DNA from: Trichoplusia ni
Lineage: Eukaryota; Arthropoda; Insecta; Lepidoptera; Noctuidae
Assembly (NCBI RefSeq): GCF_003590095.1
Contig: NC_039486.1
Coordinates: 3,410,001 to 3,474,000, forward strand
Length of the DNA: 64,000 nucleotides
Reading direction: 5' to 3'
Shown: positions 1-12,200 of the stretch, one piece after another
How the letters are laid out: the number at the start of each line of letters is the position of its first letter
How positions within the stretch are numbered: position 1 is the stretch's first letter
Made by a program: the position numbers and the translations under genes
The notes under the pieces: generated by a model
The model's database searches: none
What the model was told of the DNA's origin: nothing
Seen by the model: the letters and a program-made list of their open reading frames with translations, nothing else

Positions 1-1044
1 ACCTTGCTCTTTGAAAATGCGAACATTGGCAGCTAGGAGATCTTTCCTCTCCATACCCTCTTTCCTGGGCATAGCTCCTACTAAAAATGCAGCAACAACA
101 TCTTTAAATGCTTCTTCAGGCTTGGCAGTAGGTAGCACTCCGGCAAGCAGAGGCAGAGCGCAGTCAGCCAGTTCCATGACTACACCTTCAAGGACTCCCA
201 TCATGGGGGCAATATCAAGAAGGTGGAGGTATACAGGCTGATTGGGACCGAAGACTGCTCCTGATGCAATCTGGTACAGCAGGGAGTAGGCAATCTGGCC
301 TGCAGCCCCAGTGACAACAACTCTGATTGGTTCAGCCTGAAATAGAGATTTTAATATAAATCTAGAAGCCATTCTACTTCTAGCAAATTTTCTTTGTAGA
401 GTGACCATTCAGCTTCCATAAAACCAATAAAATTTGTACATGATTGTAACTTGATAAAGATTATATTGGACTCTGATCTGTGGCTGATTAGCTGACGAAA
501 ATTGTTACATAGATTTTTGTTAGTTGATATACCCTCATCGTACTGTACTATTATAGTACCCTCCACTATATACATGGTTCTTAGAGCTAGTAAGCCAAGC
601 CAGTAATAATATTATGTAATAAGTACAAAACAAGATTACTGGAAAGTCTGTTGCCATGGTTAGAAGTTATCTCAACAAAATTAGACTTTTATGTTATTTC
701 AGACAAACTAGATAAGTAAATAATAATTATAAAGCTTGAAAAAACTTCCTATCGACTAGCAATAGCTACAAAAATGGCATATTTCGAAAATGCATCACGA
801 AACGAGTGAACTTCAGAAAACTATATCTTTTTTTGTATCGTAATATCTAGAGGTCGTGGATATAATGCAGTTTCAGTACTGTGTAATAACTTTGAATTAC
901 TTAATATTCTTTGATATTGATATTAACATGATAGGTTTATCTCACTAGAATAATAAGCGAATTATTGATAAAGAATTATAGAGCCACCTCTGAGTGAAGG
1001 TCAGATCAAAGTCAAAGGAAATATACAATTTAAGACCTCACCAT
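1..1044 (-). CDS. MDH1: Cytosolic malate dehydrogenase, 5' part (exons 1-2)
   Basis: NAD-dependent interconversion of malate and oxaloacetate in the cytosol (malate-aspartate shuttle, gluconeogenesis). Coding exon 2 is 1-336 on the minus strand and reads AEPIRVVVTGAAGQIAYSLL onward: the Rossmann-fold glycine loop (TGAAGQIA) of the cytosolic MDH family. Further on is the substrate-loop motif VGAMPRKEGMERKDLL with its substrate-binding arginines. The exon opens after a TTTCAG acceptor at residue 2 (GCT). The start methionine is predicted to sit alone at the end of exon 1: ATG at 1044-1042 is followed at once by a GTGAGG donor, giving M|AEPIRV, the expected family N-terminus. The gene leaves the window at base 1. 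Bases 2-1 read GT on the minus strand, so exon 2 might end at base 3 with a donor, or coding may continue. About 112 of roughly 330 residues are present. Orthology is clear; the exon-1 placement is inferred from phase and splice signal. Confidence 0.93.
337..1041 (-). other. MDH1 intron 1 (no gene seen)
   Basis: About 700 bases of AT-rich sequence between the start-codon exon and exon 2 of MDH1. Short open frames here lack coding character. I see no repeat or RNA gene. Confidence 0.7.
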
Positions 1045-1781
1045 ATTTGTTATTTGTTTTTTTCACTGCTTATTTATATTTATTACAAGTAAAGGCAATT
1101 TTTTGCCTTTTAAACGTCAACTGGCTGAACTTTCTCTAAGAAATCTACAGAGCCGCTGCGCCGAATCCCGCGCTACGCTACGTGAATTTGCGAAGTATTT
1201 GCGACTTTGCGTCGTGTTAACTTGCCAAGCCGGAATAGTTGACAGATTTGACAAATCAGCTGACAGCCGGCACAAAACCTTGAAATCAATGCGTACCTAT
1301 TTTTGTAAACTTAAGTTAAAAATAATTACGTTAAAAACTTATAATATATTAAATTACTGGAACATACAATAAACATGACTTCAAATTCTAACGAAAACTT
1401 AAAACAAAAGTAACTTAAAACAAACCCCAGAAATAAATTTTCTGGGTCGGAATTTTAACGCTTTAAAAAACAATCTTTCAGTTTTGCCTATACTTATTGT
1501 AAATGCTTGTATTGTTTTTTGTTGAATGACGACAATATTAAATTAAATTAATATAAGAACTAAAATTTCTCAATTTGACTTTTTTACTACGGCCCCTGAG
1601 TGTTGCAAAACCAAAAAACAAACCATAGAACGAAGTGACATAACTTGACATAACCTCAAAGTTCTTTTAGAGGTAGTTCTTGGTGGTTTCATACAATTTT
1701 GATTGAAGTTTAAAGATTTTCCTGACATTATAGAGCAGGGCCAATTCAATTATTAATGTTTTAAAAATAAAGTTCAACATA
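1045..1781. promoter_or_regulatory. Bidirectional promoter region, MDH1 / LRPPRC-like
   Basis: The 737 bases between two divergent start codons must hold the 5' UTRs and promoters of both genes. The 1100-1290 stretch is less AT-rich than its surroundings and contains several GCGC/CGCG-type words, as expected near housekeeping start sites. I see no convincing TATA box in a defined place, and the transcription starts cannot be fixed by eye. An open frame at 1103-1372 does not resemble a protein. Confidence 0.55.
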
Positions 1782-4700
1782 ATGTCGTCACTTCTACGAT
1801 CCACAAAGTTTGTGCGATACTTCACTGGTGCGGCTAGAACGCTTATACTAAACTCGGCTAAGACCGCTGAAGCCAGTTCTCTCATTAACCCCAAAGCTCT
1901 CAGTGCCGCTAATAAGTAAGTAAATAAAAATATATTAATAAAATAAAATGTATTTTAGTCGCTATTTAAGTCAGGTGGATGGTCCTATTTTTTCTGAGTA
2001 GTGTCCATTGAAATTTGTACCTATGTGTATGAAAACTTATAACTGTTACAGTTTTTGTAAACAGAAAACATTTATTTCGCTATAGCCAAGGAGAAATCCA
2101 AAATCCAAACTGCCTTTTAAAGATTCAACTGATAAGAGAAAAATGCTTAGTTTATTCTAAGCTTGCAAGTCTACAAGTAATCAACTAAATTTTCATTACA
2201 ACTTTAACTGGAATAATACTAAGCCTTCATTTATTTGTAATTCTGTTTTCAGTGTTTTATTGAGAGACTATGCTACAAAGAAAAAGGAGAGCTTGGAACC
2301 ATTGTTACAAAAACTAGATTCAGAAGTGCGGAGATTTGGGAGGATCACAAAGAAAGACATTGATGAAGTGTTTGATGAAATCAGATCTAGAAATGACATC
2401 ACAAGCTCACAGTCACTACTGGTCATCAGGTGTTGTGGTAAGATTTTAAATAAAACAGGAATATTTCATTTTTAAGTAGCAAGATACATTGAACACATTA
2501 TGCAGTAAGAAATAGTGGACAATTCTGTTTTAGTAATTATTTAAGAACTGTCAATCTGAATTTTAACCTAATGCCAAATTTTATTAAAATGATTGACACA
2601 TTTAACTGACTCAGCAAGCTTCATACTGATAACAAATAAGACAAAAATGAAGTATATCATTAACATCTTAGCAAGATATAATGTCTCTATGCCACCCATG
2701 TACTGTCTCCTGTACTATTATCTGCTCTCACAGTACCATTCTTTTTGCATGCATGTGTTTTGTTATTCAATTGCATGCATATTGTGACTAGATATAGATA
2801 TCTATATATGTAATACTATTGTGATCTTCAGATATTTTATCTTTCAAGTTAGATCTCATCAGTTAAGGAGTTTAGGAGTCATTGTGTGTAATTTAAGTAT
2901 GTTAAGATTATGCAATGTTAAAGGTCAGCAGAAAGGACAGCATTTATCTTTCATAAAAGAAAATAAGTAAAGATGCAATAAATTACCATTTCCTCATTCA
3001 TTAGGTGAACTGGTACCAGAAGAACTACCGGAACAAAGAACATTGCTTGTCCAGAAGATATGGAGTGTCCTCACAGAGAGAGGCATACCCATGGACATAT
3101 CCCACTACAATGCCTTGTTGAGGGTGTACATTGAGAATGAGCACCCATTCTCACCTGCCAAGTTCCTTGAAGAACTGGAGAGGAAGGGATTGCAGCCCAA
3201 CAGGTGAAAAGATATTTGATTGTTATTTTTTTAATCCCCTCGTTGGGGTTTTTGTCACATATTTGTCTTAATTCCGCATTGTTATACAGAATTACCTATT
3301 TTCGTAACCATAATTCTTATTTGAAAATTGACACATACAATCAGGGGTTTCCCCATTACTAGTGTACTACTATGACTATCTTGTAAAAATAATAGGTTGA
3401 CAACATGGGGATCTCAAATTTTTCATGTTATACATTAGACAATCAACTTAAATACAATCTTTTTAATATAGGGTAACATACCAAAGACTGATGTGGCGAT
3501 ACTGCCAAGAGGGTGACGTTGAAGGCGCCACGAAAGTATTAGAAAGAATGCGGGAACTGAGCATGCCTGTTTCCGAGCCTGTACTAAACGCGTTAGTTAT
3601 GGGCCACGCTTTTCACGGTGACACTGAAGGAGCCAAAGCAGTGTTGGAAACAATGGCAGGAGCAGGCCTGGAGCCTACCAACCGTACATACACGCTGCTA
3701 GCATGTGGATATGGAAAGAAAGGAGATATTGCTGGGGTGCAGGCCACCATCAAAACAGCAAACGATAAGGAAACCTTTATGACTGACAAGGTAAGGTGTT
3801 TTATTATGTGTATTCTATCTGAGCTTCTGCTGTTTAGATGGATATTGGTTGAAATGAAGAATTCAAAAGATATCAAACTTAGAGAAACCAAATACTGTTT
3901 TTATGTTTTAATCTCGCTATTCCACTCCATTGCAGTACAATACTGAGTATACAATTATTTGCTTTAGGATATTCTGGAGATTATTGAGCACCTTGCTGTC
4001 AGCGGCCATGGCGACAAAGTGGATGAGCTGATCCCACACCTGCAGAAAGGTATAGGTTATAACCAGGATGTGTGCAATCTCATCTTGAGACTGCTTAACA
4101 AAGGACAAGAGGAAACTGCAAAGAAAATCATGAAGACCATGCCCAAGTCCACTAATGTTGAAGATACTTTATTCAAGGGAGCATTCTTTGTTAAACAGTT
4201 GTTAAGGATTAATAAATCAGCTGATGATATCATCAAAACCTGCAGGGAATTGATTAGCGAGGGACTGGTACCTAATGCCTTCTTCATCGCTACTGAAGGT
4301 GCACTTCAACATGGTCATACTGAACTGGCCCTAAAATTATTCCAAGAATTAAAGAAAGAAGGCCTAGAAATCAGACCACATTACTATTGGCCTTTGCTAG
4401 CGCAGAAAGGAAAGGAGAATGATGAAGAGGGTCTTCTGCAGATCCTTAGAAATATGGTCGGCAATGGCATATCTGCCACTGGAGAAGCTCTGAGAGATTA
4501 TGTAATTCCTTACTTGATTAAAAAAGACACGCCACAAAATGTGATACTCAAACTGCAGATTGCTAATGTTCCCGTTATACATTGTGCAAGGAATATAATG
4601 GTGGAACTGTTGGATTCAGGAAACATCAAGAGCGCGGCAGAAATTGCTCTGCAATATCGTCCAAGAGGCAACTACGGCTTGGTGGCTAGACCACTTATCA

Positions 4701-7700
4701 ATGCTTTGAACAAAACTAAGGATGTTAACTCTTTCGTGTCGATACTCCATGTTATTTGTAGCAAGCCGCCAGCCTTAGCGCAGGCTGAAGATGACGCGAC
4801 CACTGATGACATCGTTAGTGACGAGACCAATGCTATCCAAGAAATCAGCCGCATCTTACTGTCATCTATCAAAAGCTTGGGCAAACCAGACTTAGTGGAA
4901 AGCCTACTCCAAGGTATTTACTCAAAAGGCTTAAGAATAACGACAGAGACTGCCGAATCTATTCAACAATTCCTTGGAGAAAACATGACGACTAATCATT
5001 CAGAGTTGCTATCCAAATTGACGACAACTGACATGGAGATGGTTCCATTAGAAAATTCCCGCAGGACGAATGGAGTTCGTACCACCGCTCAGATTGAAGG
5101 TCTGTACAAAAACTTGAAGGCTAAAGGTAGCGCTAACTTAACTCGCATTCAGAAACAATTGCTTGTAGCATATATAAAAGACAACAATGTTAGCAAAGTT
5201 AACAGTTTCTTAGAAGAATTAAAGGCGACCAACTTCGAACTGACTACAGCTACATTAGCACAGCTATTTGAGTGCTATTGTGAAAATGGTGAAATACAGC
5301 GAGCTGAAGACTGTAAGAAGCAACTTTCAGAGAAGAATCCCGATTTCGAACTGAACAAATACAAACTTGTAGTGATGGCTTATGCTTTAGTAAAAGCCAA
5401 CAGGTTTGACGAAGCCATTCAATATCTAAAACAAAACAAACAGGCTGATGAAACCCCTGGCTTCATGGTTAACTCTAAATGCTGGCAAATGCTGAACATG
5501 TTAGCAGAACAGAAAAATGATGCACAGGTATGAAAATACATTTAACTCGTAACAATATACTAAACCTTCACCCCACCCTCAGTATTCTAAACGACGATTT
5601 ATATACTTTACGCATTAAAACTTTTTATATTAAAAAATAAATCAAGCTATTATTAATTTCTTTGATTTTAACCTAATTAAATACTTTTTCTCTCAGGTAA
5701 AGGAAATGACGAACACTCTAATAGCAAACAACTATATTCAAGCTTCAAATGTGATACTGGGACCTTCAATTAAAGTTCATATACTGAAAGATGACATAGA
5801 GAGTGCTCTTAAGGAATTTGAGTACTCTTGCAAACAGTACAGGAGTACTCCTTGGAAAGGCGAGCTTATGAAGGCTTTAATCATGAAAGAGGATGCCACT
5901 AAACTACAGTGGTTGGCTGATCTTAGTACACAAGTAAGTAATATTGGCGGGACCATTATTCATTATTAGAGGACGCAACGGTTTAATCACGCGTATTCAT
6001 CGGGTATTTACACATTTGACCAATCACTTTTAATTTGCCAACCTCTGGTTTTTATATCACTTTCAATATCTTTTTGTATCACCAAAACTACTTCAAGAAC
6101 AGCCAAAGAAAAGTTTCTACATGATTACACGTTTTACCCTGCTATGATTATTGTTTTTTTAATGATTGGTAATATCTGTTCCCAAAACTAAGTACTTCAA
6201 AAAACTGCTAAGAAGTTTAACCTAACCTTACGAAATTCTTTATAAATAAGTTATTTATCTCTATGACTCATATACTAAAAGTAGAAAACTTAATACTAAT
6301 GTGTTCACAGGTGCACGGTGAAGTGAATATTCTACACGATCTAGTGTTGGCGTTTGTAGAGTGTGGACGCTTGCGCCAGGCTCGGCGTATCCTCGAGACT
6401 CCCGGACTACAAACCCGTCACCGCCGCTTAGATGACGCCTGCCAGAGATATGTTGAGGTATACAAGGATACCATATCTATCTAGCTGTTCATAACCGGAT
6501 GCTTCTGCCTCATCTTCATCATCAAAAAAATTCAAGTGCTGTTCACCTGTCGGAGTCGCGATTTCCATCTTTCTCTATCCTTTGCCATCTCTTTCACTTA
6601 CTTAGGTATATGTGCTTTTTTTTAACCTACCTCTTAATCTTCAAGCCTCTAGTAAGAAATGAGTTATAGCGAATAAGGTGGCATACCATGTTTCCTCTCC
6701 TTTTCTGGATATTATTAATTATTCGTCTGGTTTCAATAACCTTAGGCAGTTCAGTCAACCATATTTTTTCCTTACGCCGCCAGCACCGCTGATTCAAAAT
6801 TCTAATTTGCCAAGACACGTGTCTGCTTGATGATATTTCTCCTCATCGCTTATTTAATTATATAGGCTCAGATTGAAAACTTTTCCAGTGGTTAATAAAG
6901 ACCTAGAGTAACTATTTTTTAATCATTTGCAGGAAGGTAAATCCGAGTACCTAGAGGGTTTACTAGAAGCTACAAAGGAATTGTCTCATATTGACCGATC
7001 CAACATCTTCTACCATTTACTGCAAACATACTGCAAGGCTGACGAAACTGACAAAGCTCTTGGTTTATGGACCCTTTTACAAGAGGAGGGAGAAGTGCCC
7101 AGTGAGCAATTCCTGCAACACCTCGGCAAGCATTTGAAATCTAAGAACAGAGAAGTACCCTTCATTATCCCAGAAGAAAAAAACGTGAAGCCAGGCAAAC
7201 AAGCCGACATTGTAGAAAAGATAGTTGACCGAAAAGTTCCTACGAAACCTACCAAGAACGACATTTCGGAAAAAATTGAGAATATGGTTAAAGATGGACT
7301 TTTGTCACAAGCAATGGATGTGGCCATCAAGTCCATTGAGCATGGAGTAATACCCAAAACAGCAGTGGTCAAGTTTTTACTGAAGGCCTTAGCTGAAGAG
7401 GGTAATGTAGAAAAGATTCAACAACTGGGTAATTACATAAACGAATCGATAAAACGTCGCGTAACCTACGATGACAAGTTGACTTTAGCAGTATTCACAC
7501 GAGGTGCTGGTAATCATCATATTGACAGCTTACTGGAGTCGGTACAGGCAGCAAAAACGGAAGAAGATTTGGACAATGCCCTGAGGAAGTTCCCAAGAAG
7601 TAGCGCTCTGGAAGCTGCCATTCAGGATAACGAACTTGTCGCCAAATGTAAGTAAACATTTTTCAAGCCATACAAAAAGCAGTAGACCAAAGACACTAAA

Positions 7701-8239
7701 AACTTTCTTATACTACAGTGTCCATCATATATTTATTATGCCTGATCCCAGCACCTTGATTGTCTTACACTGATGCATCGTTTTCAATGAAGTACTTTTT
7801 TGTTATAGGTAACACAATCGTCGATATAGCAGGTGCACAAGGAAAATTCTTGCCAGCAAATCTCTTATGGATGGAGCTTATTCTTTCGGGAAAACATAAA
7901 GAGGCTGAAGCACTTTGGAACAAATGGCTACACAAGTCACCTGTTGTCGTATTCAGGAGATTACTCCAAGAAAGTCACTCACGAAAACAGCCAGAAATAA
8001 TTGAAAATCTAATCAATGTTCTAAAAACAAACAAAACAATAACGCATGCATCTATAGGCAATGCTTACTCGCGCCTCATCAATTTCTATCTTTTGGAAAA
8101 CAAACGCCAGGAAGCCGAAGATGCTTTGTCCACAGCTTTTAAATCGGGCCTGAACACAGAGCACTTAAACAAAACCACTTTGACGAGACTTAAAGCTTTA
8201 GTTGAAGAAAGTGGTGGTGTGTTCAAGTACTCCATCTAA
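1782..8239 (+). CDS. LRPPRC: LRPPRC / Bicoid stability factor-like mitochondrial PPR protein
   Basis: Nine exons join in phase: 1782-1915, 2253-2437, 3005-3203, 3472-3790, 3968-5527, 5697-5933, 6311-6457, 6933-7647 and 7809-8239, giving 1308 aa, close to LRPPRC-family length (about 1400). All introns are GT..AG. Residues 1-35 (MSSLLRSTKFVRYFTGAAR...) are basic, hydroxylated and free of acidic residues, like a mitochondrial presequence. Helical pentatricopeptide repeats are visible at about 139-172 (SHYNALLRVYIENEH), 174-207, 208-242 (PVLNALVMGHAFHGDTEGAK) and 243-275. More degenerate repeats lie in exon 5 (e.g. NAFFIATEGALQHGHTELAL; QLFECYCENGEIQRAED) and in exon 9. Family members bind and stabilise mitochondrial mRNAs, usually with SLIRP, and support polyadenylation and translation; the fly homologue is BSF. 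Family assignment rests on N-terminal PPR layout, size and targeting peptide. A different long animal PPR protein is the main alternative. Confidence 0.9.
6490..6818 (-). mobile_element. Truncated RTE-type LINE 3' end in LRPPRC intron 7
   Basis: On the minus strand this intronic segment encodes the carboxy end of a non-LTR reverse transcriptase. A frame at 6818-6627 contains IQKRRGNMVCHLIRYNSFLT, the pattern seen at the end of RTE-class polymerases. A second frame at about 6606-6539 reads VKEMAKDRERWKSRLRQVN, the terminal block of the same proteins. The two blocks are in different frames, so the copy is broken. It ends with a TTTGATGATGAAGATGA-type tail, typical of RTE insertions. It is 5'-truncated and inactive, and antisense to the host gene. 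Confidence 0.75.
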
Positions 8240-8504
8240 TTCTAATTAGTAATAAGTCGCTTTGTTTATTGCATTTCAATATCGGCATCCAAACATTGTT
8301 ACAAGTATCTTACGTGTAGTATATTGTACAATATCCATTTATTTGTTGTTAGTAACTCATTGTTATGAAATACATTATTTTCAAATTATGTTTTATTACT
8401 ACTAAGCCTGACATGTCTTGTTCAATATCAGGGATGTTCATTTACCAAAAATATAATTGTCAACTGATTATTGATTTGCTTTTGTAGTAGTAAATTTAGT
8501 TATT

Positions 8505-8510
8505 AATAAA
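8505..8510 (+). terminator. Poly(A) signal of the LRPPRC-like gene
   Basis: AATAAA 266 bases after the stop codon, the first canonical signal downstream, in AT-rich sequence. Confidence 0.55.
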
Positions 8511-9284
8511 TTATTAGTTAATAAGTACTTTTTTATTTCTATTTCTACTGATATTCCGTAATAATATTCAACAAGCCCTACTACTGTAAAATTCCGAATG
8601 AATACCAACCTAAATGAAAAACTGGCGTTCAGATGTCTCATCTAAACTACAAAATAGATAATGACCGCAGATAATGTGCTACTCAAACTTGAATAGTGTC
8701 TGAAAAACCTTCCTATGTAACATCTATGGTAGTACCCTAACTTCAACTACACTTCGCCCCATCCTTTTTTGTTATAAACTAGTCCGAGTCACTTTATTTA
8801 TCTTGTAGCATTATAATTACTATGTATATACCTGTGTGTGCTAGCATAGCGTTAATACAGGGTAGGGGGTGTACACTCATTTACGTAATAAAGCATGACA
8901 CTTCGACTAAGTTTAGAAAAACTCAATAGTGCAGCTTTAATAAGTAAAAAAGAAAAATTTCGGCACAAACATTAGCTTATTATTAAAATAATAACAGTCA
9001 TTTGCTTTTTTAACAATTTTCAGGAAAGTCTTTCGCCCTCTATTATTTATTTACAAACGCAGCCGTTGTTCGAAAGACTACATCTGTTTTTTTTTTAATC
9101 TATGGTCAAAGTTTTTGTGATTTTTAGCGGGAAATTAAGAAATCGAGCGGACATCTTTTGAATCTTTTCAAAAATTCATTCTCTTCTCTTTTACATCGCA
9201 GTTCGCGCCTTTGACTTGTTGCATGAAGATAAAGTCGTACATTTAAGTCATCTTGAGAATTTTTCCCAATTTATTGTTGTAAAA
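8511..9284. other. Intergenic region upstream of the REC8-like gene
   Basis: AT-rich spacer between two genes transcribed the same way. It must contain the REC8-like promoter and 5' UTR, probably within the last few hundred bases. No repeat, RNA gene or protein-like frame was recognised. Confidence 0.5.
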
Positions 9285-12200
9285 ATGTTTTACCCTGTGG
9301 AATCGTTAAAAAGAGGGGGCCGTTTTTATCTATGTTGGGTAGCGGATTCGTGGCCTCTACGTTTTGCCCATATTACACATCGACAGCTTTGGTCTCAGGA
9401 TATTCGAAGAATATGGTAAAACTAATTAATAATAATCATCATAATGTAACTTAAACTGTTCTTAACTTTTGATATCTTAATTTTTGGGATTTTTATTTTT
9501 ATAGTGAGGATTTATTAGAGGTTGTAAGGAATGAGTCCGGGCGTCCCGCCAAAAGATTTTCTCTGCGCCTGAGCTCTCAGTTACTTCGAGGCGTTGCCAG
9601 ACTTCACTACGCTAAAGCTTCGAATTTGTTAGGTAAGAGTAATTATACTTAGATAAATAATAATATGTACTTAAATCGTGTTTCAAAACGACTTTGCTTT
9701 ATTGCTTTTTTTTCAGAGGAGCTATGCATGATCAACGCTACTGTAATAAAACAAACAAACAAGAAGTAAGTAGGTACCTACTATATAAAAACTAGTTAAT
9801 GTAGGTTCCAAAAAATTTTTTAAGTACATAAAGCGTAGGTATATTGTTTTATAAACACTAAGTAAGTCTTGTGTGTTAGTATAAAATGGTAGCCATACCA
9901 GAAGTATCAATAAATTCAGTAAAATATACTTAAATTATTGCTTATTTTTTAAAAAACTTCCTTAATAGTTTTGTCATATACCTTAAGTACATGACAATAT
10001 TTGATTGACTTACAAATTCATATTTTCTAGATGGCATATCCACAAGGTTGATGTGCAAAGAGTAAGGCAGCCACAGGTACAAAGGCTTGAAATTCAAGAG
10101 ACAATCCAAGAACTGCCTGAAGAACAGAGGCTTGAAGAATTGATACAGGTTTTTCTTTATAAAATAATATGAATTATTAAACTATTCATTTCATTATGGA
10201 ATGTACCTATCAAATAAAATTAGAATATTGAATGTTTATTTCATATAATAATAATGTCCATTTCTTTGGACATATATTTTCTGTTCTATACTTAAATAAA
10301 GTACTTGTATATGAATGTAACTGTTTTAAGTACCTAACTAGATTTGCAAATTTGTTGAAATAAAATACATAATTTGGTTGCAGAGAAGTGGTAATGTTGT
10401 CTCAAACATAGAAGATATTACACTAAAAGAAGCCACTATTACAGATGTTTTATTGCCAGCAAATGTAAGTAAAATGGAAAAAGGTGTCGTTTTTAAAGCA
10501 TAGGTATATGCATTGTATAGTTTATAATTTTATATTATATAATTTTGATTAGACAAAACACCTTTCACTTACACTTAATAAGAAATTAGATTCAACATCT
10601 GTTGTTAAGTAGGTACCTTACCTTGTCTTAAGTAGAGTTGATCTTATTTCTTTTAAATATAAACCAGACATACTTTGGAAAAAACTTCTGTCCATTAAAA
10701 TATACACCCTTCTTTTTGAAAACCGGTTACCTATAATAAAGAACAATAAAAAAATAGGCCCACCCTAAAAAATTACTTCATAAATGCTTCTTGCATGCAA
10801 ATGTTTAGTTTCAAACGGAAATTTAAAACAACTATAGGATGGTTTCGGCGAAGAACACCCTGAGCATGCTCTACATTTGCTGCAAGACCGCACGCTGGAG
10901 ATGATGTTAGTGCAGCCGGAACTGTCCAGCGTCCACAGCGGGCTCGGCCTCGCACTCGACCTCACCTCCTTCGACAAGTCGGAGAGGTCGCGGCTAGGAC
11001 ATGAACTACAGATGGAACGCATTGAAGAGCATGACGTCACGTTGTTCAGAAAATGTATTGTTTTATTGTTTTTTACTATGTTCTAATTGTCTCCTCGCAC
11101 ATTACAGTCGTTTACATAGACTATTGATAATATTATTCCATGTGTGCGGCAGTAGAGTAGGTATACAAACCATCATCCCTTCCCCCTCTTTCACCTTTTT
11201 ATATGGATCTGCCAACAGTGCCAACTGAAGTTTACCTAATAATTCATACCTACCTACCTACATATAGCTTTTTACCTTATAAAGTTGACGTAGCTTAATA
11301 TGCTTCTGTTATCATGTGTAGATATTTATTTCATTCAGTCCATTATTACGGAATTCATAGTTATTTATGTCTGTAGTTTAAATTCCTTACTTTTGTATCA
11401 AAAGCAATATTTGTCAGTTTTAATTTTAACCAAGTTCAAGTTAAGAAGGAAAAAGATAAGTTGACTTTAAGATTGCGTGTTTATGCCTTGTTATAACATT
11501 TAATTTTGATATATTATTTTAGCTACCGGAGCAGAACTAGTTGCGGAATTTGAAAAAGGTAAGCAAAATGTTATATCCTGGGGCTTAGGAGTACTTACGA
11601 CTACATTTCAAAAGCAGTGCATAGGTACTGCTTGAAGATCTGGTAAATCCATTGACTTCATTTTACGTCTTGACATAACTTAGTACTTTCATTGAGTTGA
11701 TTAATTAATTATGAGTATTATGGCTCCATCTAATTTTGACAATCATCAGTTCTATAGATAGTATTCATTATTGATGGGATACGCGCCACATGAAGTTACT
11801 CAAACCGTACCTTTACCCATTTGACCTTCACCGCACCATCGTAATTATCGTAAACTTCACATCCTCATCCTTACCATCAATCCATAAATAATTTCCTTGA
11901 CTCTACTAATATAGTGTTCCCACAGACATTCCTGAAATACCCGATATCCCGCCTCCTGAATTGCCCGTCCCTCAACCAGAGAAGTTAGTATTTATCTTTA
12001 TAATAACTACGTAGTATATTTCAATATTTAAGATGTAGGCAAAGCCTAATAAACAAGAAGGGGGTGTTTTCTACGTCATAATCGAAATTAAAATCAATCC
12101 ATTTAAGTTGGGCTACAATGTAGCACTTTTTGAAAGTCAAAGAATCACATTCCATAGGCAGCAACCGTAAAGCAGGCTCTTTTCCTTAATGCTCTAACTG

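Noticed and set aside
1103..1372. 89-codon open frame in the MDH1/LRPPRC spacer
   Set aside because: It lies in the shared promoter region with no recognisable protein character.
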